A DNA stretch of 22,803 bases from Deltaproteobacteria bacterium (GTDB taxonomy: Bacteria > Desulfobacterota > Desulfobacteria > Desulfobacterales > JAUVGT01). Below the pieces are notes generated by a model that was not told the origin of the DNA, did not search any database, and saw only the letters and a program-made list of their open reading frames with translations. The position numbers were made by a program, and so were the translations under genes. Shown one piece after another: positions 1-8,248 of this stretch. Within the stretch, counting starts at the first letter, position 1. Every line of letters begins with the position of its first letter. Location: NCBI GenBank assembly GCA_030593645.1, contig JAUVGT010000019.1, positions 1 to 22,803 on the forward strand, in the 5' to 3' direction.

Positions 1-223
1 TATCGAATAAAGGCAGGAGTGGAAGCAGTTCCGACAGCTCATCTCTGTTTTTAGCGTTCAGTATAACGGTCGCCTCTTCGCATGAAGTCTGAATAAGCCG
101 GGTCACCACACTATCCACAGAAGTAAAAACTTCGGTCTTCATAGTAGAATCCATGGACTGAAAAGCCAATTTAAGTTTTGGTTCGTTACCTGAAAGATTT
201 TTTGCGTTAAGTATTAAATCCAT
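1..223 (-). CDS. Partial hypothetical protein (N-terminal 74 residues)
   Basis: The reading frame is open from an ATG at 223 to the left edge of the window, so only the N-terminus is present. It begins MDLILNAKNLSG and ends with a leucine-rich stretch (LSELLPLLPLFD). A good Shine-Dalgarno, GGAGGT, lies at 231-236, 7 nt before the ATG. No signal peptide or membrane segment is visible in the part seen. The segment ATVILNAKNRDELSELL looks like a strand-helix unit, but it is too short to assign a fold, and I do not recognise the family. A sigma54-like promoter and two upstream palindromes precede it, so expression is probably activator-dependent. It lies downstream of the large sensor kinase on the same strand, with a 242 nt gap that makes an independent promoter likely. 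Confidence 0.75.
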   Translation of the reverse strand, partial: MDLILNAKNLSGNEPKLKLAFQSMDSTMKTEVFTSVDSVVTRLIQTSCEEATVILNAKNRDELSELLPLLPLFD

Positions 224-272
224 TATTGTTACCTCCGTTTGAGTGTGTTTTTTGTATTTACCAGTCTGTAAT

Positions 273-289
273 ATCAAGTTCTATGCCAA
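273..289 (-). promoter_or_regulatory. Candidate sigma54 (-24/-12) promoter
   Basis: Read on the minus strand, the site is TTGGCAT-AGAAC-TTGAT. The -24 GG and the -12 TTG have the spacing of the sigma54 consensus TTGGCACG-N4-TTGC. Mismatches are T for C and A for G just after TTGGCA, and A for the final C. The predicted start near 262 gives a leader of about 40 nt to the gene starting at 223. Two palindromes 105-160 nt upstream fit the usual placement of enhancer-binding-protein sites. Confidence 0.5.
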
Positions 290-392
290 ATAATTGAAAA
301 CTAAATATTAAATATAATATTTAGTGATAACAGTGGGATAACCAGCAATAGTAAATAAAGGGCTTGGGATTCGAAAAAACATATTTGTCACA

Positions 393-434
393 GTTACAGA
401 AATGTAACACCACGGAAGTGTAACATGTTACACT
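393..434. promoter_or_regulatory. Paired TGTAAC/GTTACA palindromes, likely activator sites
   Basis: The perfect 18-bp palindrome AGTGTAACATGTTACACT spans 417-434. A second inverted repeat, GTTACA-GAAA-TGTAAC, spans 393-408. Both use the same GTTACA/TGTAAC arms, so one dimeric protein probably binds both. They lie in the gap after the kinase stop codon and upstream of the sigma54-like promoter at 273-289, as expected for enhancer sites. They do not look like a terminator because no T-run follows the symmetry. Confidence 0.55.
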
Positions 435-465
435 TATTGTGACGGAGCACTAAAAATGAATTCAT

Positions 466-3400
466 CTATTTTTTGAGAGATGGTTGGGAATGAAACGTGA
501 TCCTTTTTAAAGGCAAGTGGATGATAAAATTAGCGCCGACTCCGGGTTGGGATTCAACAGCCATTTCGCCCCGGTGATTTTCGGTTATAATAAAATAGGA
601 GACAGAAAGTCCCAGACCCGTTCCCTGACCCACCGGTTTTGTTGTGAAGAAGGGCTCGAAGATCCGTTTTCGGGTTTCTTCGTCCATTCCCGGGCCGTTA
701 TCTTCTATCTCGATGCGGACCATACCTGCCTCCTTCTCGTGAGCCAGCCTCAGCACAAAACGTGGCGCTTCGGCTTCAACGCTATGCGCCGTGTGATCTG
801 CCCTGTACTCACTCATCGCCTCGGCACCGTTGCGCAGAATGTTGAGCAGCACCTGCCGGATCTTGCCAGCCTCGCAGAGAACCGTAGGCAGGTTTTTGTC
901 GTATTTGCGAATGATCTCGATCTGGCGGAAATCGTACTTCTTTTTCAGATCGTAGTCGCTGCCGGCCAGGTCCATGGTCTGATCGATGAGATCGGCCATA
1001 TTTTGGGCCGAAAATGTGGAGTCGCTCTTGCGGGCGAAGCTCAGCATGTTTGCAACGATTTCGGCTGCCCGGCAGCCCGATTTTCGAATGCTCTCCAGAA
1101 TATTGGGTATATCGCGGGCATCCATAAAGGCACGAATGATCTCCATAGAGGTTCCCGCCTCTTCGGCAGCCCGGTGGCTGGACGGCAGGTCGCCGGTCAG
1201 GCGGTCAGCCATCACCGCGGCGTTCTGCATTATCCCGGACAGGGGATTGTTGATCTCATGTGCCATACCCGCCGCAAGTCCGCCTACAGAGAGCATCTTT
1301 TCGCTCTGAATCATCATTTCTTCCATGCGCACCTTATTGGTGACATCGTCAATGCGGATCACCGCGCCTTCCACGCCATTGGTAATCAAGGGATAGATGG
1401 TCACGTCCTCGTAACCGGTGCCGTTCTCTGACATGTAGGGTCTCTTCTGCTCCTGTTTTGTTTTCCGGGTTCGGATGCTTTCGGTTATTTTTTCCATCTC
1501 AGATGCCACATGCGGGAAAACATCAGCAAGATTTTTTCCCTGCGCGGCGGTGGCAGTGATTCCGGTGGTTTGTTCCGCTGTCTTGTTCCATTGGGTAACC
1601 CTGCCATCGATGTCGACCCCAACAAGCACAGACGGCATGGAGTCGATAATGTTGTACAAGTAGTTGCGCAGGTTTCGCAGTTCGGTTTCCTGTTGCTTGC
1701 GCTCAGTAATGTCCACAATACTGCCGCGCACCAGTTTGCGTTCTGATGACGGCAATCGAACCAGACGGATTTCACAGAAAATTTTTTTCCCCGTTTTTCT
1801 ATTCAAGTGTGTCCACTCAAAAGTCTGGGGGTTGCCTTCAAATGCGTTTATGACAAAACTCATGGCTGCTTCGCGTGAAGAACGACCGTCGGGTTGATTC
1901 GGTGGGCTTACATCGGCAGGATTGCTTCTCAGCAGTTGTTCCCTTGAGAGCCCATAGAGTTGTACGGCATTCTCATTTATGTCCACGAAAATACCAGTAT
2001 CGAGATCGAGAACGGCAATTGCTTCAGGCGCGTTTTCAACCAGTGTGCGGTAGCGTGCTTCCGATTCATTGAGCGCTTTCCCTGCACGCCTCAGCTCAGT
2101 GATATCTCGATCCACACCTCTATAACCGATGACCTTCCCTGCTTCGTCAAAAAACGGAACGCCGCTGGTTTCAAGAATAACGCGATGGCCGTCTTTACGC
2201 AGGTTGATGTTTTCTAAATTGACAATCGACTCACCGGTTACTGCCGCATCCTCGAAAAATCTCGCAGTTTGCTCCCCTTGTTCCGGCGGCATCAGGTCGA
2301 AGGGAGTCTTGCCGATCACCTCCTCCGGTTTGTAACCCAGGATGGCTTCTACCTTCGGGCTTGCATACGTGTAGACTCCCTTTGCGTCCACTTCCCATAT
2401 CCAGTCGCTGGAAGACTCGACAAGTCCGCGGAATTTTGCCTCGCTTTTTTGCAGCGCTTCTCCAGCCCGTTTTCTCTGGACGGTGAAAATACAAATAACG
2501 CTTAAAACACCAAGAGTAATTGAAAGATAAAACCACCATGCTCTCCAAAACGGAGTTTTGACAATTATTTTAAGTGCAACATCCTGTTCAGGTACCGACC
2601 AGATACCATCATCATTGGAACCACGAATTCGCAGTATATAAGATCCGCCATTGAGATTTGAATACCGTCCGAATTTTTTTGTGCCCGCATTAAACCAATT
2701 GTTATCAAATCCTTCTAATAAGTATTGATAATGATTTTTGTTTTGATTGATATAATTCAATGCGACATATTCGAATTCAAAGAAATTTTCATCCCAGCCA
2801 AGGGTTATTGTTTTAATAGTTTCAAGTTCCGGCCGCAATTCCAGTTTTACTCCGCCCTGTTTCAATGAAGTCAGGTGTACAGGCGGTTTAGATGGATTTG
2901 CTTTAATATCATCCGGGTGAAAATATGTGGGGCCATTCAGAGAGCCGCTGAAAAAGATATAATGGTCATGGGTTTTTAAAGATCCCTGATAAATAAAAGG
3001 TGTAACCCCAACCTGCTCCCCATAGGTTTTTATTCTTTCCGGTTTCTTTGGATTAAATTTAATAATTCCAATATCCGATTGTATCCAGAGTATCTTATTA
3101 TGAATTTGTACAGAGTAAATAAAATCTGTTGGAAATCCGTTATCCTTATTATAAACAATGCTTTTTCCGCTTTTTTTGTTAAAATGAGCCAGCCCTCCGG
3201 CTGTGCAAACCCATAAGGTCCCATCGCCATTATCCGATATACTGTTTATTCTCATATCCGGCATGGTTTCAAAGTCATCCGGATCGTGATAATATCTTCT
3301 AAATTGTTTAGTATTTTTATCAAATCGATTCATACCGGTAGCTGTGGCGATCCAGAGATGATTGTAATGATTTGAATCTTGAATGACCCAGTAACTTAAA

Positions 3401-4998
3401 CCAGTGGAAATACTTGTACTATCTTCCGGGATATTGGTAAATTGAATATATTCATCAGTCTGAATGTTTACCATTATTAAACCCAGGCCAACTCCTGTAC
3501 ACCATACTATATTTAAATCTTTCGAATCCGGGAGTATGTCGTTAACAGACGAGATATCAAGATGCTTCAGAAATGTATTTGTCTGCTTATCGAGAATGCT
3601 TAATTTTCCCTTTTTGCTTAAACTGCCAATGACAACGTTACCATTTCCAGTGTCGGCAAGACCAATAATATATCTTGCCGGAAGAGTTGCGGTATCGCCC
3701 GGAATAGATGGGTATTGTATGAAAGTATCCTTTTTTCGATTCCACTTAATCAGACCGCGATCTAATGTTCCGATCCAGATGATATCGGGAGAATCCTTAT
3801 CTTCAATCATTCTGGTAATTTTATGGCTTGGAATACTATTCGGATCTAATGGATTTTTTTTGAGGACTTCAAATTTTGCAAATGAAGGTTCATGTTTAAA
3901 TAATTTACCGAAAGGATCTACTCCCCAGAGAACTCCGGACTTATTTTCAATCATATATCTGAATCCGGGATTTTGTTCTTCCGGAGTATCTTTTGTTTCA
4001 TGTCCATAAAAAATGTAGTCCCCGGTTTTTATATTTAATTGTATCGTCGTTGGAGTATCAAATATTTCATGACTTAAAAATATATAGTCCGGATAAAGAT
4101 TGAAAATCTCGGCCTGGTAGATATTTTCAGAGAATAATTCAGATGAAGTATTCTCATAAAATGAAAATTCTTTTATACTTTCTGTCACAGGATCTAATCT
4201 TTTTAACTGATGGGTCATTACGGAATCGATAACATTCGTACAGGCAATCCATATTTTTCCATCCTGATCTTCTGATATGTATTTTATTCGGGAAACAGTT
4301 GAAGAATTATCGATAATATCGTAATGCTTAAAATTACCTGTATCCGGGTCCAGTCTTGAAATATCGAATGGACTGGATTCATTATTTTCATTTTCCAATA
4401 GATCATAGCCCATCCAGATAAAGCCGTTACTGTCCTTAAAAAATGAAAATACTCTATTCGATAATAATGAGTTTATATTTTTTTCATCATGAAGATAATG
4501 CTCAAATATTCCTTTCTCTTTATCATAACGGCTGAGTCCCCTGGAACTTGCAATCCATATCCTTCCCTGATTATCTTCCGCCATAGATTGTACTAAATAC
4601 TGATATGGAGAACCTCTTGTACCATTTATTTCTGTAGTGTAATAAGGGTAAGCGATAATTTTGCCGGTTGTTTTATCAAAATTATTAACACCACCACCAT
4701 TTATTCCCAGCCAGATTATTCCATCTGAATCTTCAAGCATACTGACAATATGATTTCCGGAAAGTGAATTCGGACCGGATCTTATTATTTTTAAGGAGTG
4801 ACCATCAAATTTTACAAGACCGCCCCTGGTACCGATCCAGATAAAACCATCCCTGTCTTGAATCATACAGGTTGGTATCATATTGATATTGGCAACCTCC
4901 TGGAAAAACATCCTGTCATTATCCTGGGTGTGGCCGGAGGTGCATATGCCGATAAAAAATAAGATCGTTCTAATTTGCCAAGATATACGATTCTTCAT
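466..4998 (-). CDS. Two-component propeller sensor histidine kinase with three PAS domains
   Basis: This 1510-residue sensor begins with a signal/anchor sequence (about residues 1-25). Many two-component-regulator propeller repeats follow (for example DRDGFIWIGTRGGL, DSDGIIWLGINGGG, DNGDGTLWVCTAGGL), then a Y_Y_Y-type domain at about 737-812. A single transmembrane helix lies at about 817-841. The cytoplasmic part has three PAS domains (about 855-975, 985-1105, 1112-1225). HisKA follows, with the phospho-accepting His1247 in GMAHEINNPLSG. The HATPase_c domain shows ILRNGAEAM, EDNGPGMD and GTGLGLSVS. The predicted role is to sense a periplasmic ligand, by analogy with propeller/Y_Y_Y proteins that often sense polysaccharides; the ligand here is unknown. 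It lacks the receiver and AraC-type output common in Bacteroidetes relatives, and no free response regulator lies beside it. The Shine-Dalgarno is weak (AAGAG). It is divergent from the hybrid kinase at 5272. Confidence 0.93.
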   Translation of the reverse strand: MKNRISWQIRTILFFIGICTSGHTQDNDRMFFQEVANINMIPTCMIQDRDGFIWIGTRGGLVKFDGHSLKIIRSGPNSLSGNHIVSMLEDSDGIIWLGINGGGVNNFDKTTGKIIAYPYYTTEINGTRGSPYQYLVQSMAEDNQGRIWIASSRGLSRYDKEKGIFEHYLHDEKNINSLLSNRVFSFFKDSNGFIWMGYDLLENENNESSPFDISRLDPDTGNFKHYDIIDNSSTVSRIKYISEDQDGKIWIACTNVIDSVMTHQLKRLDPVTESIKEFSFYENTSSELFSENIYQAEIFNLYPDYIFLSHEIFDTPTTIQLNIKTGDYIFYGHETKDTPEEQNPGFRYMIENKSGVLWGVDPFGKLFKHEPSFAKFEVLKKNPLDPNSIPSHKITRMIEDKDSPDIIWIGTLDRGLIKWNRKKDTFIQYPSIPGDTATLPARYIIGLADTGNGNVVIGSLSKKGKLSILDKQTNTFLKHLDISSVNDILPDSKDLNIVWCTGVGLGLIMVNIQTDEYIQFTNIPEDSTSISTGLSYWVIQDSNHYNHLWIATATGMNRFDKNTKQFRRYYHDPDDFETMPDMRINSISDNGDGTLWVCTAGGLAHFNKKSGKSIVYNKDNGFPTDFIYSVQIHNKILWIQSDIGIIKFNPKKPERIKTYGEQVGVTPFIYQGSLKTHDHYIFFSGSLNGPTYFHPDDIKANPSKPPVHLTSLKQGGVKLELRPELETIKTITLGWDENFFEFEYVALNYINQNKNHYQYLLEGFDNNWFNAGTKKFGRYSNLNGGSYILRIRGSNDDGIWSVPEQDVALKIIVKTPFWRAWWFYLSITLGVLSVICIFTVQRKRAGEALQKSEAKFRGLVESSSDWIWEVDAKGVYTYASPKVEAILGYKPEEVIGKTPFDLMPPEQGEQTARFFEDAAVTGESIVNLENINLRKDGHRVILETSGVPFFDEAGKVIGYRGVDRDITELRRAGKALNESEARYRTLVENAPEAIAVLDLDTGIFVDINENAVQLYGLSREQLLRSNPADVSPPNQPDGRSSREAAMSFVINAFEGNPQTFEWTHLNRKTGKKIFCEIRLVRLPSSERKLVRGSIVDITERKQQETELRNLRNYLYNIIDSMPSVLVGVDIDGRVTQWNKTAEQTTGITATAAQGKNLADVFPHVASEMEKITESIRTRKTKQEQKRPYMSENGTGYEDVTIYPLITNGVEGAVIRIDDVTNKVRMEEMMIQSEKMLSVGGLAAGMAHEINNPLSGIMQNAAVMADRLTGDLPSSHRAAEEAGTSMEIIRAFMDARDIPNILESIRKSGCRAAEIVANMLSFARKSDSTFSAQNMADLIDQTMDLAGSDYDLKKKYDFRQIEIIRKYDKNLPTVLCEAGKIRQVLLNILRNGAEAMSEYRADHTAHSVEAEAPRFVLRLAHEKEAGMVRIEIEDNGPGMDEETRKRIFEPFFTTKPVGQGTGLGLSVSYFIITENHRGEMAVESQPGVGANFIIHLPLKRITFHSQPSLKK

Positions 4999-5090
4999 GA
5001 TTGGAACTCTTATTAAAATGTTAGGTTCAAAATTCAGTTTTTTAAAACGGGCGATTAAAAAACCGAAATAAGCTCTTCAGCAATATTGAC

Positions 5091-5118
5091 ATCATATCAT
5101 AATTATCCAATAGATCAA
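5091..5118 (-). promoter_or_regulatory. Candidate sigma70-type promoter for the propeller kinase
   Basis: On the minus strand, TTGATC (5118-5113) is followed after 16 nt by TATGAT (5096-5091). This would give a leader of about 85 nt to the kinase ATG at 4998. The 273-nt divergent gap is AT-rich, so other hexamer pairs exist. A weaker plus-strand pair, TTCAAA-17-TAAACT, ends near 5236 and may serve the hybrid kinase. Confidence 0.35.
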
Positions 5119-5271
5119 TAAAATTTGTTATTTATAATATATATAGATGGTTACAACTTTTTCAACCGTGGCGTTAGCCCCTATTTTTAAATTGAATTTT
5201 TTTCTGGTTCAAAGAAATTGAATGGTGTGCTAAACTGAAAGAATACAATGATTATGACTGTCAGGAGAGCG

Positions 5272-7413
5272 ATGATAGAGACGGTACAAACAAAGATACT
5301 TGTGATCGATGATGACGAGGCAATTCGCAGCAGTATTAAGTATTACCTGGAGGATTTAGGTTATCAGGTGCTGACTGCTGAAAACGGCCGTATCGGCATA
5401 GAGGTGTTCGATCGGGAGGATCCTGAACTGGTACTGGTTGACCTGCGGATGCCGGAAATAAACGGCCTGGAAGTGCTGGCTTATATCAAAAAAACATCTC
5501 CGGATACGCCTTCGATCGTGATTTCGGGATCCGGTATAATCGCTGATGCTATTGAGGCCCTTCATCAGGGAGCGTGGGATTACGTGCTCAAGCCCATTGA
5601 AAATATGTCGGTTTTGAATCATACGGTCAAAAATACCCTGACAAAAGCCCGTTTGCGCCAGGAAAATCTGGCTTACAGAAAGGATCTCGAGTATGAGGTA
5701 GCCAACCGTACAGAAGAACTCTACCAGCTCAATCGCCGGCTGAGAGCAATGGTGGATTCTACGCGTGTCATTGCGGCCTGCAGTACTTTAAAGGATTTAG
5801 CCCGCCGGTTATTAGAGGAGTTTGCTAAAAACATGGCCGCCGAGGGCGGCAGCCTATACCTGGTGAAGGATGGAGGGCTTGTTTTAGGTCATACACTGGA
5901 TTCGACCCATGCAATAAAGTTATTAAGCCTTCCGATGTCTTCACACACAATCCTGGGTAAAGCTCTTGAAAAGAATAAGCCGATTCTTATTAACGATATC
6001 AGCAGAGAAAATAATATCAAGCCGAGCGGATGGACAGGATACAAGGATGGTTCTTTGCTGGCGTTTCCATTTTTTGATAAACAGTCCAGGCCTCTTGGTG
6101 TGATAGCACTTCATAACAAGAAACATCCACCATTCACCAAACAGGATATGGAAATTGGTATGGTTCTGGCCTCATACAGCTGTGAAGCGATCAAAGCAGC
6201 AAATGCAATGGAATCTCTTCAGAAAAGATTAATGCAGATCCAGGAAGTGGAAAAGGAGAAGAAAAATCTCGCAAAACAGTTGCAGCAGGCCCAGAGGATG
6301 GAATCCATCGGGACACTGGCCGGCGGCATTGCCCATGATTTCAATAATATATTAGGTTCCATACTCGGATTCACAGAGTTATCCCTTGGGGAAGTGCAAA
6401 AGGGCTCTTCACTGGAAAGAAATTTAAACGGGGTGTATGACGCCGGATTACGTGCTTCAGAGCTGGTTCAGCAGATTCTCACTTTCAGCCGTCAGACCGA
6501 GCAAGAGCTTAAGCCTGTACAGGTCAGCCTGATCGTTAAAGAGGCTCTAAAGCTCCTGAGGGCATCTCTGCCCGCAACAATAGAGATTCGTCAGGAAATA
6601 AAGAGCGATGGATTGATCATGGGGGATCCTACCCGGGTTCACCAGGTATTGATGAACCTTTGCACCAATGCCGGTCATGCCATGGAAGAACACGGCGGAG
6701 TTCTGGTGGTGAGCCTATCCAACATGGAGCTTTATTCAGATTTTACGGACAAATATCCTGAACTGAATCCTGGGCCCTACCTGAGGTTAATGGTGAGCGA
6801 TACAGGTTATGGCATACGGCCCGAGATATTGGATAAAATATTTGATCCATTTTTTACAACGAAGGAAAAACATGAAGGTACCGGTATGGGCCTTTCGGTG
6901 GTTCACGGTATTGTCAAGGGCTATGGTGGTGTGGTTTATGCCGAAAGCGGGCCGGGAAAGGGAACCCGCTTTAAGGTGCTTTTGCCAGCTGTTGAAAGAA
7001 AAACGGAATCGGAGGAAAGGACCAATATACCTCTGGCTAAAGGTACCGAACATATTCTTTTTGTTGATGATGAAGAATATCTGATCGATATCGGAAAAAA
7101 GATGTTGGAATCTCTTGGATATAAGGTAATGACCAGTACAAGCGGTAGCGAGGCTTTGAGGATTTTTTCGGATCATCCGAACAGGTTTGACCTCGTTATT
7201 ACAGATCTGACCATGCCAGTCATCAAGGGTGATGAACTTGCAAAAAAATTAATCGCGGTCAGGCCTGATCTTCCGGTCATTCTTTGTACCGGGTTCAGCT
7301 CGAAGATTAAGGAAGAAACCGCAATGGCTTCAGGCATCAAGGCTTTTGTCATGAAGCCTTTCTTAATGAGGGATATTGCGGAAACGGTGCGTCGGGTTTT
7401 AGATAAAAAATGA
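5272..7413 (+). CDS. Hybrid histidine kinase: REC-GAF-HisKA-HATPase-REC
   Basis: The protein has 713 residues and no membrane segment, so it is a soluble signalling kinase. An N-terminal receiver (about 8-125) has the acidic pocket IDDDE, phospho-acceptor Asp57 (VDLRMP) and Lys107. A linker leads to a GAF-type sensor domain at about 155-305. HisKA follows with His355 in GGIAHDFNNILGS, then HATPase_c with MNLCTNAGHAM, SDTGYGI and GTGMGLSVV. A C-terminal receiver (about 593-708) has FVDDEE and phospho-acceptor Asp645 (ITDLTMP). This layout is typical of phosphorelay kinases that receive signal through the first receiver. I chose ATG 5272 because AGGAG lies just before it. An in-frame ATG at 5248 has no Shine-Dalgarno and would add eight residues. 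It is divergent from the propeller kinase, so a shared pathway is possible but not shown. Output partners are not in the window. Confidence 0.93.
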   Translation: MIETVQTKILVIDDDEAIRSSIKYYLEDLGYQVLTAENGRIGIEVFDREDPELVLVDLRMPEINGLEVLAYIKKTSPDTPSIVISGSGIIADAIEALHQGAWDYVLKPIENMSVLNHTVKNTLTKARLRQENLAYRKDLEYEVANRTEELYQLNRRLRAMVDSTRVIAACSTLKDLARRLLEEFAKNMAAEGGSLYLVKDGGLVLGHTLDSTHAIKLLSLPMSSHTILGKALEKNKPILINDISRENNIKPSGWTGYKDGSLLAFPFFDKQSRPLGVIALHNKKHPPFTKQDMEIGMVLASYSCEAIKAANAMESLQKRLMQIQEVEKEKKNLAKQLQQAQRMESIGTLAGGIAHDFNNILGSILGFTELSLGEVQKGSSLERNLNGVYDAGLRASELVQQILTFSRQTEQELKPVQVSLIVKEALKLLRASLPATIEIRQEIKSDGLIMGDPTRVHQVLMNLCTNAGHAMEEHGGVLVVSLSNMELYSDFTDKYPELNPGPYLRLMVSDTGYGIRPEILDKIFDPFFTTKEKHEGTGMGLSVVHGIVKGYGGVVYAESGPGKGTRFKVLLPAVERKTESEERTNIPLAKGTEHILFVDDEEYLIDIGKKMLESLGYKVMTSTSGSEALRIFSDHPNRFDLVITDLTMPVIKGDELAKKLIAVRPDLPVILCTGFSSKIKEETAMASGIKAFVMKPFLMRDIAETVRRVLDKK

Positions 7414-7538
7414 TGCATCTAAGATCTGATTGAGTTCTCATCAAATGAAATAAATCTATTTTTAAGGGCAGCCCAAGGGTTTTCTCCTGCGATTTCAAAA
7501 CCACCCCGCTTATATTCCGTAAAAAATATGAAAACTGC

Positions 7539-7603
7539 GTAGTTCTACCTATAAAAAATAGAGTAGTTTCCCGGATTGATTTTACCCATCCCAAAGATAT
7601 ATA
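7539..7603 (+). promoter_or_regulatory. GTAGTT-box promoter, copy A
   Basis: GTAGTTCTACC starts at 7539 and a second box, GTAGTTTCCCGG, at 7563, 24 nt apart. A TTGATT -35 follows at 7576-7581 (13 nt after the second box), with TATATA at 7598-7603 after a 16-nt spacer. The same geometry recurs upstream of 8249 and of the minus-strand gene at 10122. The first box is itself a short palindrome (GTAG-TT-CTAC). The position against the -35 suggests an activator-type binding site. The predicted start near 7610 leaves a leader of about 100 nt to the gene at 7711. The rest of the 7414-7710 gap shows no gene or clear terminator. Confidence 0.6.
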
Positions 7604-7710
7604 TTTGTAAAAGGGCAATTGTTTATGTCAGTGGTTTAAATACTGCTTCTAACAAAACTCCACCCCACCTCATGAATGCAGCTTGTGCGAATGAGAAAGG
7701 AAATATCGTT

Positions 7711-7965
7711 ATGAAATGGACATTTGAAAAACCGAAAAAACCGGGTAACTATTGGTATAAGCGTGATACAGATGTTCTTCCCGGGTTAACCGGGAAACCC
7801 AGAATACTTTATGTTGATTCCACGTTCCGTGTACCCCAGTTGAACTTGTTTGAATATAAAGAGCCTGTTAGCATTGAAGAGTATAAAGGACAATGGGCCG
7901 GGCCTATAAATGAGCCGGAAGAAAAAGGTCATGATGTGGTTATGTATTCATATGAAACAGAATAA
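7711..7965 (+). CDS. Small paralogous hypothetical protein 1 (MKWT...WAGPI family)
   Basis: This 84-residue soluble protein has a close paralogue 284 nt downstream. Shared landmarks are MKWT at the start, KPG-x-YWYK (about residues 11-18), a central hydrophobic strand near ILYV, PVS-x-E/D-E/F, and WAGPI-x-EPEE near the C-terminus. No signal peptide, cysteines or catalytic motif are evident. The aromatic and glycine pattern suggests a small beta-rich fold, and I do not recognise a named domain. The start at 7711 is supported by AAAGGA at 7697-7702 and by alignment with the paralogue's MKWT start. The frame is open further upstream to 7576, but that extension has no counterpart in the paralogue. 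It is expressed from the GTAGTT-box promoter at 7539-7603. It may be an accessory or stress-responsive gene; function is unknown. Confidence 0.75.
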   Translation: MKWTFEKPKKPGNYWYKRDTDVLPGLTGKPRILYVDSTFRVPQLNLFEYKEPVSIEEYKGQWAGPINEPEEKGHDVVMYSYETE

Positions 7966-8049
7966 TGAAAATATCCCTTTATCCATTCAATCCATTTTTA
8001 TATATGTGAACCGCTTCAATGAATTGTTGATCTCCCAAATCACTTCTAA

Positions 8050-8157
8050 GTAGTTTTACCCACGAAAAACAGAGTAGTTCTACAGTGTTTAAGTAGTTCT
8101 ACCCACAAAAAAAAGAGTAGTTCACCGGATTGATTTCCATCTGGATTATCATATATA
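8050..8157 (+). promoter_or_regulatory. GTAGTT-box promoter, copy B, with a doubled box array
   Basis: Four GTAGTT boxes start at 8050, 8074, 8093 and 8117. Within each pair the spacing is 24 nt. The last box is followed 13 nt later by TTGATT (8130-8135), then a 16-nt spacer and TATATA (8152-8157). The proximal pair aligns almost base for base with copy A, including the shared core CCGGATTGATTT. The upstream pair looks like an extra, partly degenerate duplicate. The predicted start near 8164 gives an 85-nt leader to the gene at 8249. The rest of the 7966-8248 gap is AT-rich without a gene. Confidence 0.62.
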
Positions 8158-8189
8158 CCACTTTTAAGGCAACGAATTGTCGTCCAACA

Positions 8190-8226
8190 GCGCGAGGGGC
8201 AGCTACTCCACCGATGCCCCTTGCGC
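8190..8226 (+). promoter_or_regulatory. Strong leader hairpin upstream of paralogue 2
   Basis: GCGCGAGGGGCA (8190-8201) pairs with TGCCCCTTGCGC (8215-8226) across a 13-nt loop. This is a 12-bp stem with one G-U pair. It lies inside the predicted 5' leader, 22 nt before the start codon and about 7 nt before the AAAAGG ribosome site. No T-run follows, so it is not an ordinary terminator. It could be an RNA stability or regulatory element. Copy A's leader shows related sequence (ACTCCACC, then AAAGG) but no equally strong stem. Confidence 0.5.
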
Positions 8227-8248
8227 GTAATTCAAAAGGTATCGGGTT

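Noticed and set aside
517..1431. A 304-codon open frame on the plus strand, opposite the kinase 3' end
   Set aside because: It is antisense to clear HisKA/HATPase coding sequence, has no ribosome site and gives no recognisable protein; it is a by-product of codon use in the GC-richer kinase end.
7576..7710. Longer N-terminus for the first small paralogue
   Set aside because: It would overlap the -35 region and predicted transcript start of its own promoter, and the extension is absent from the paralogue, which also starts at MKWT.
8170..8248. Possible integron attC site around the leader hairpin (GTCCAAC, GAATT/AATTC flanks)
   Set aside because: No matching GTTRRRY core lies at the other end, the first paralogue has no comparable structure, and each gene has its own promoter, unlike gene cassettes.
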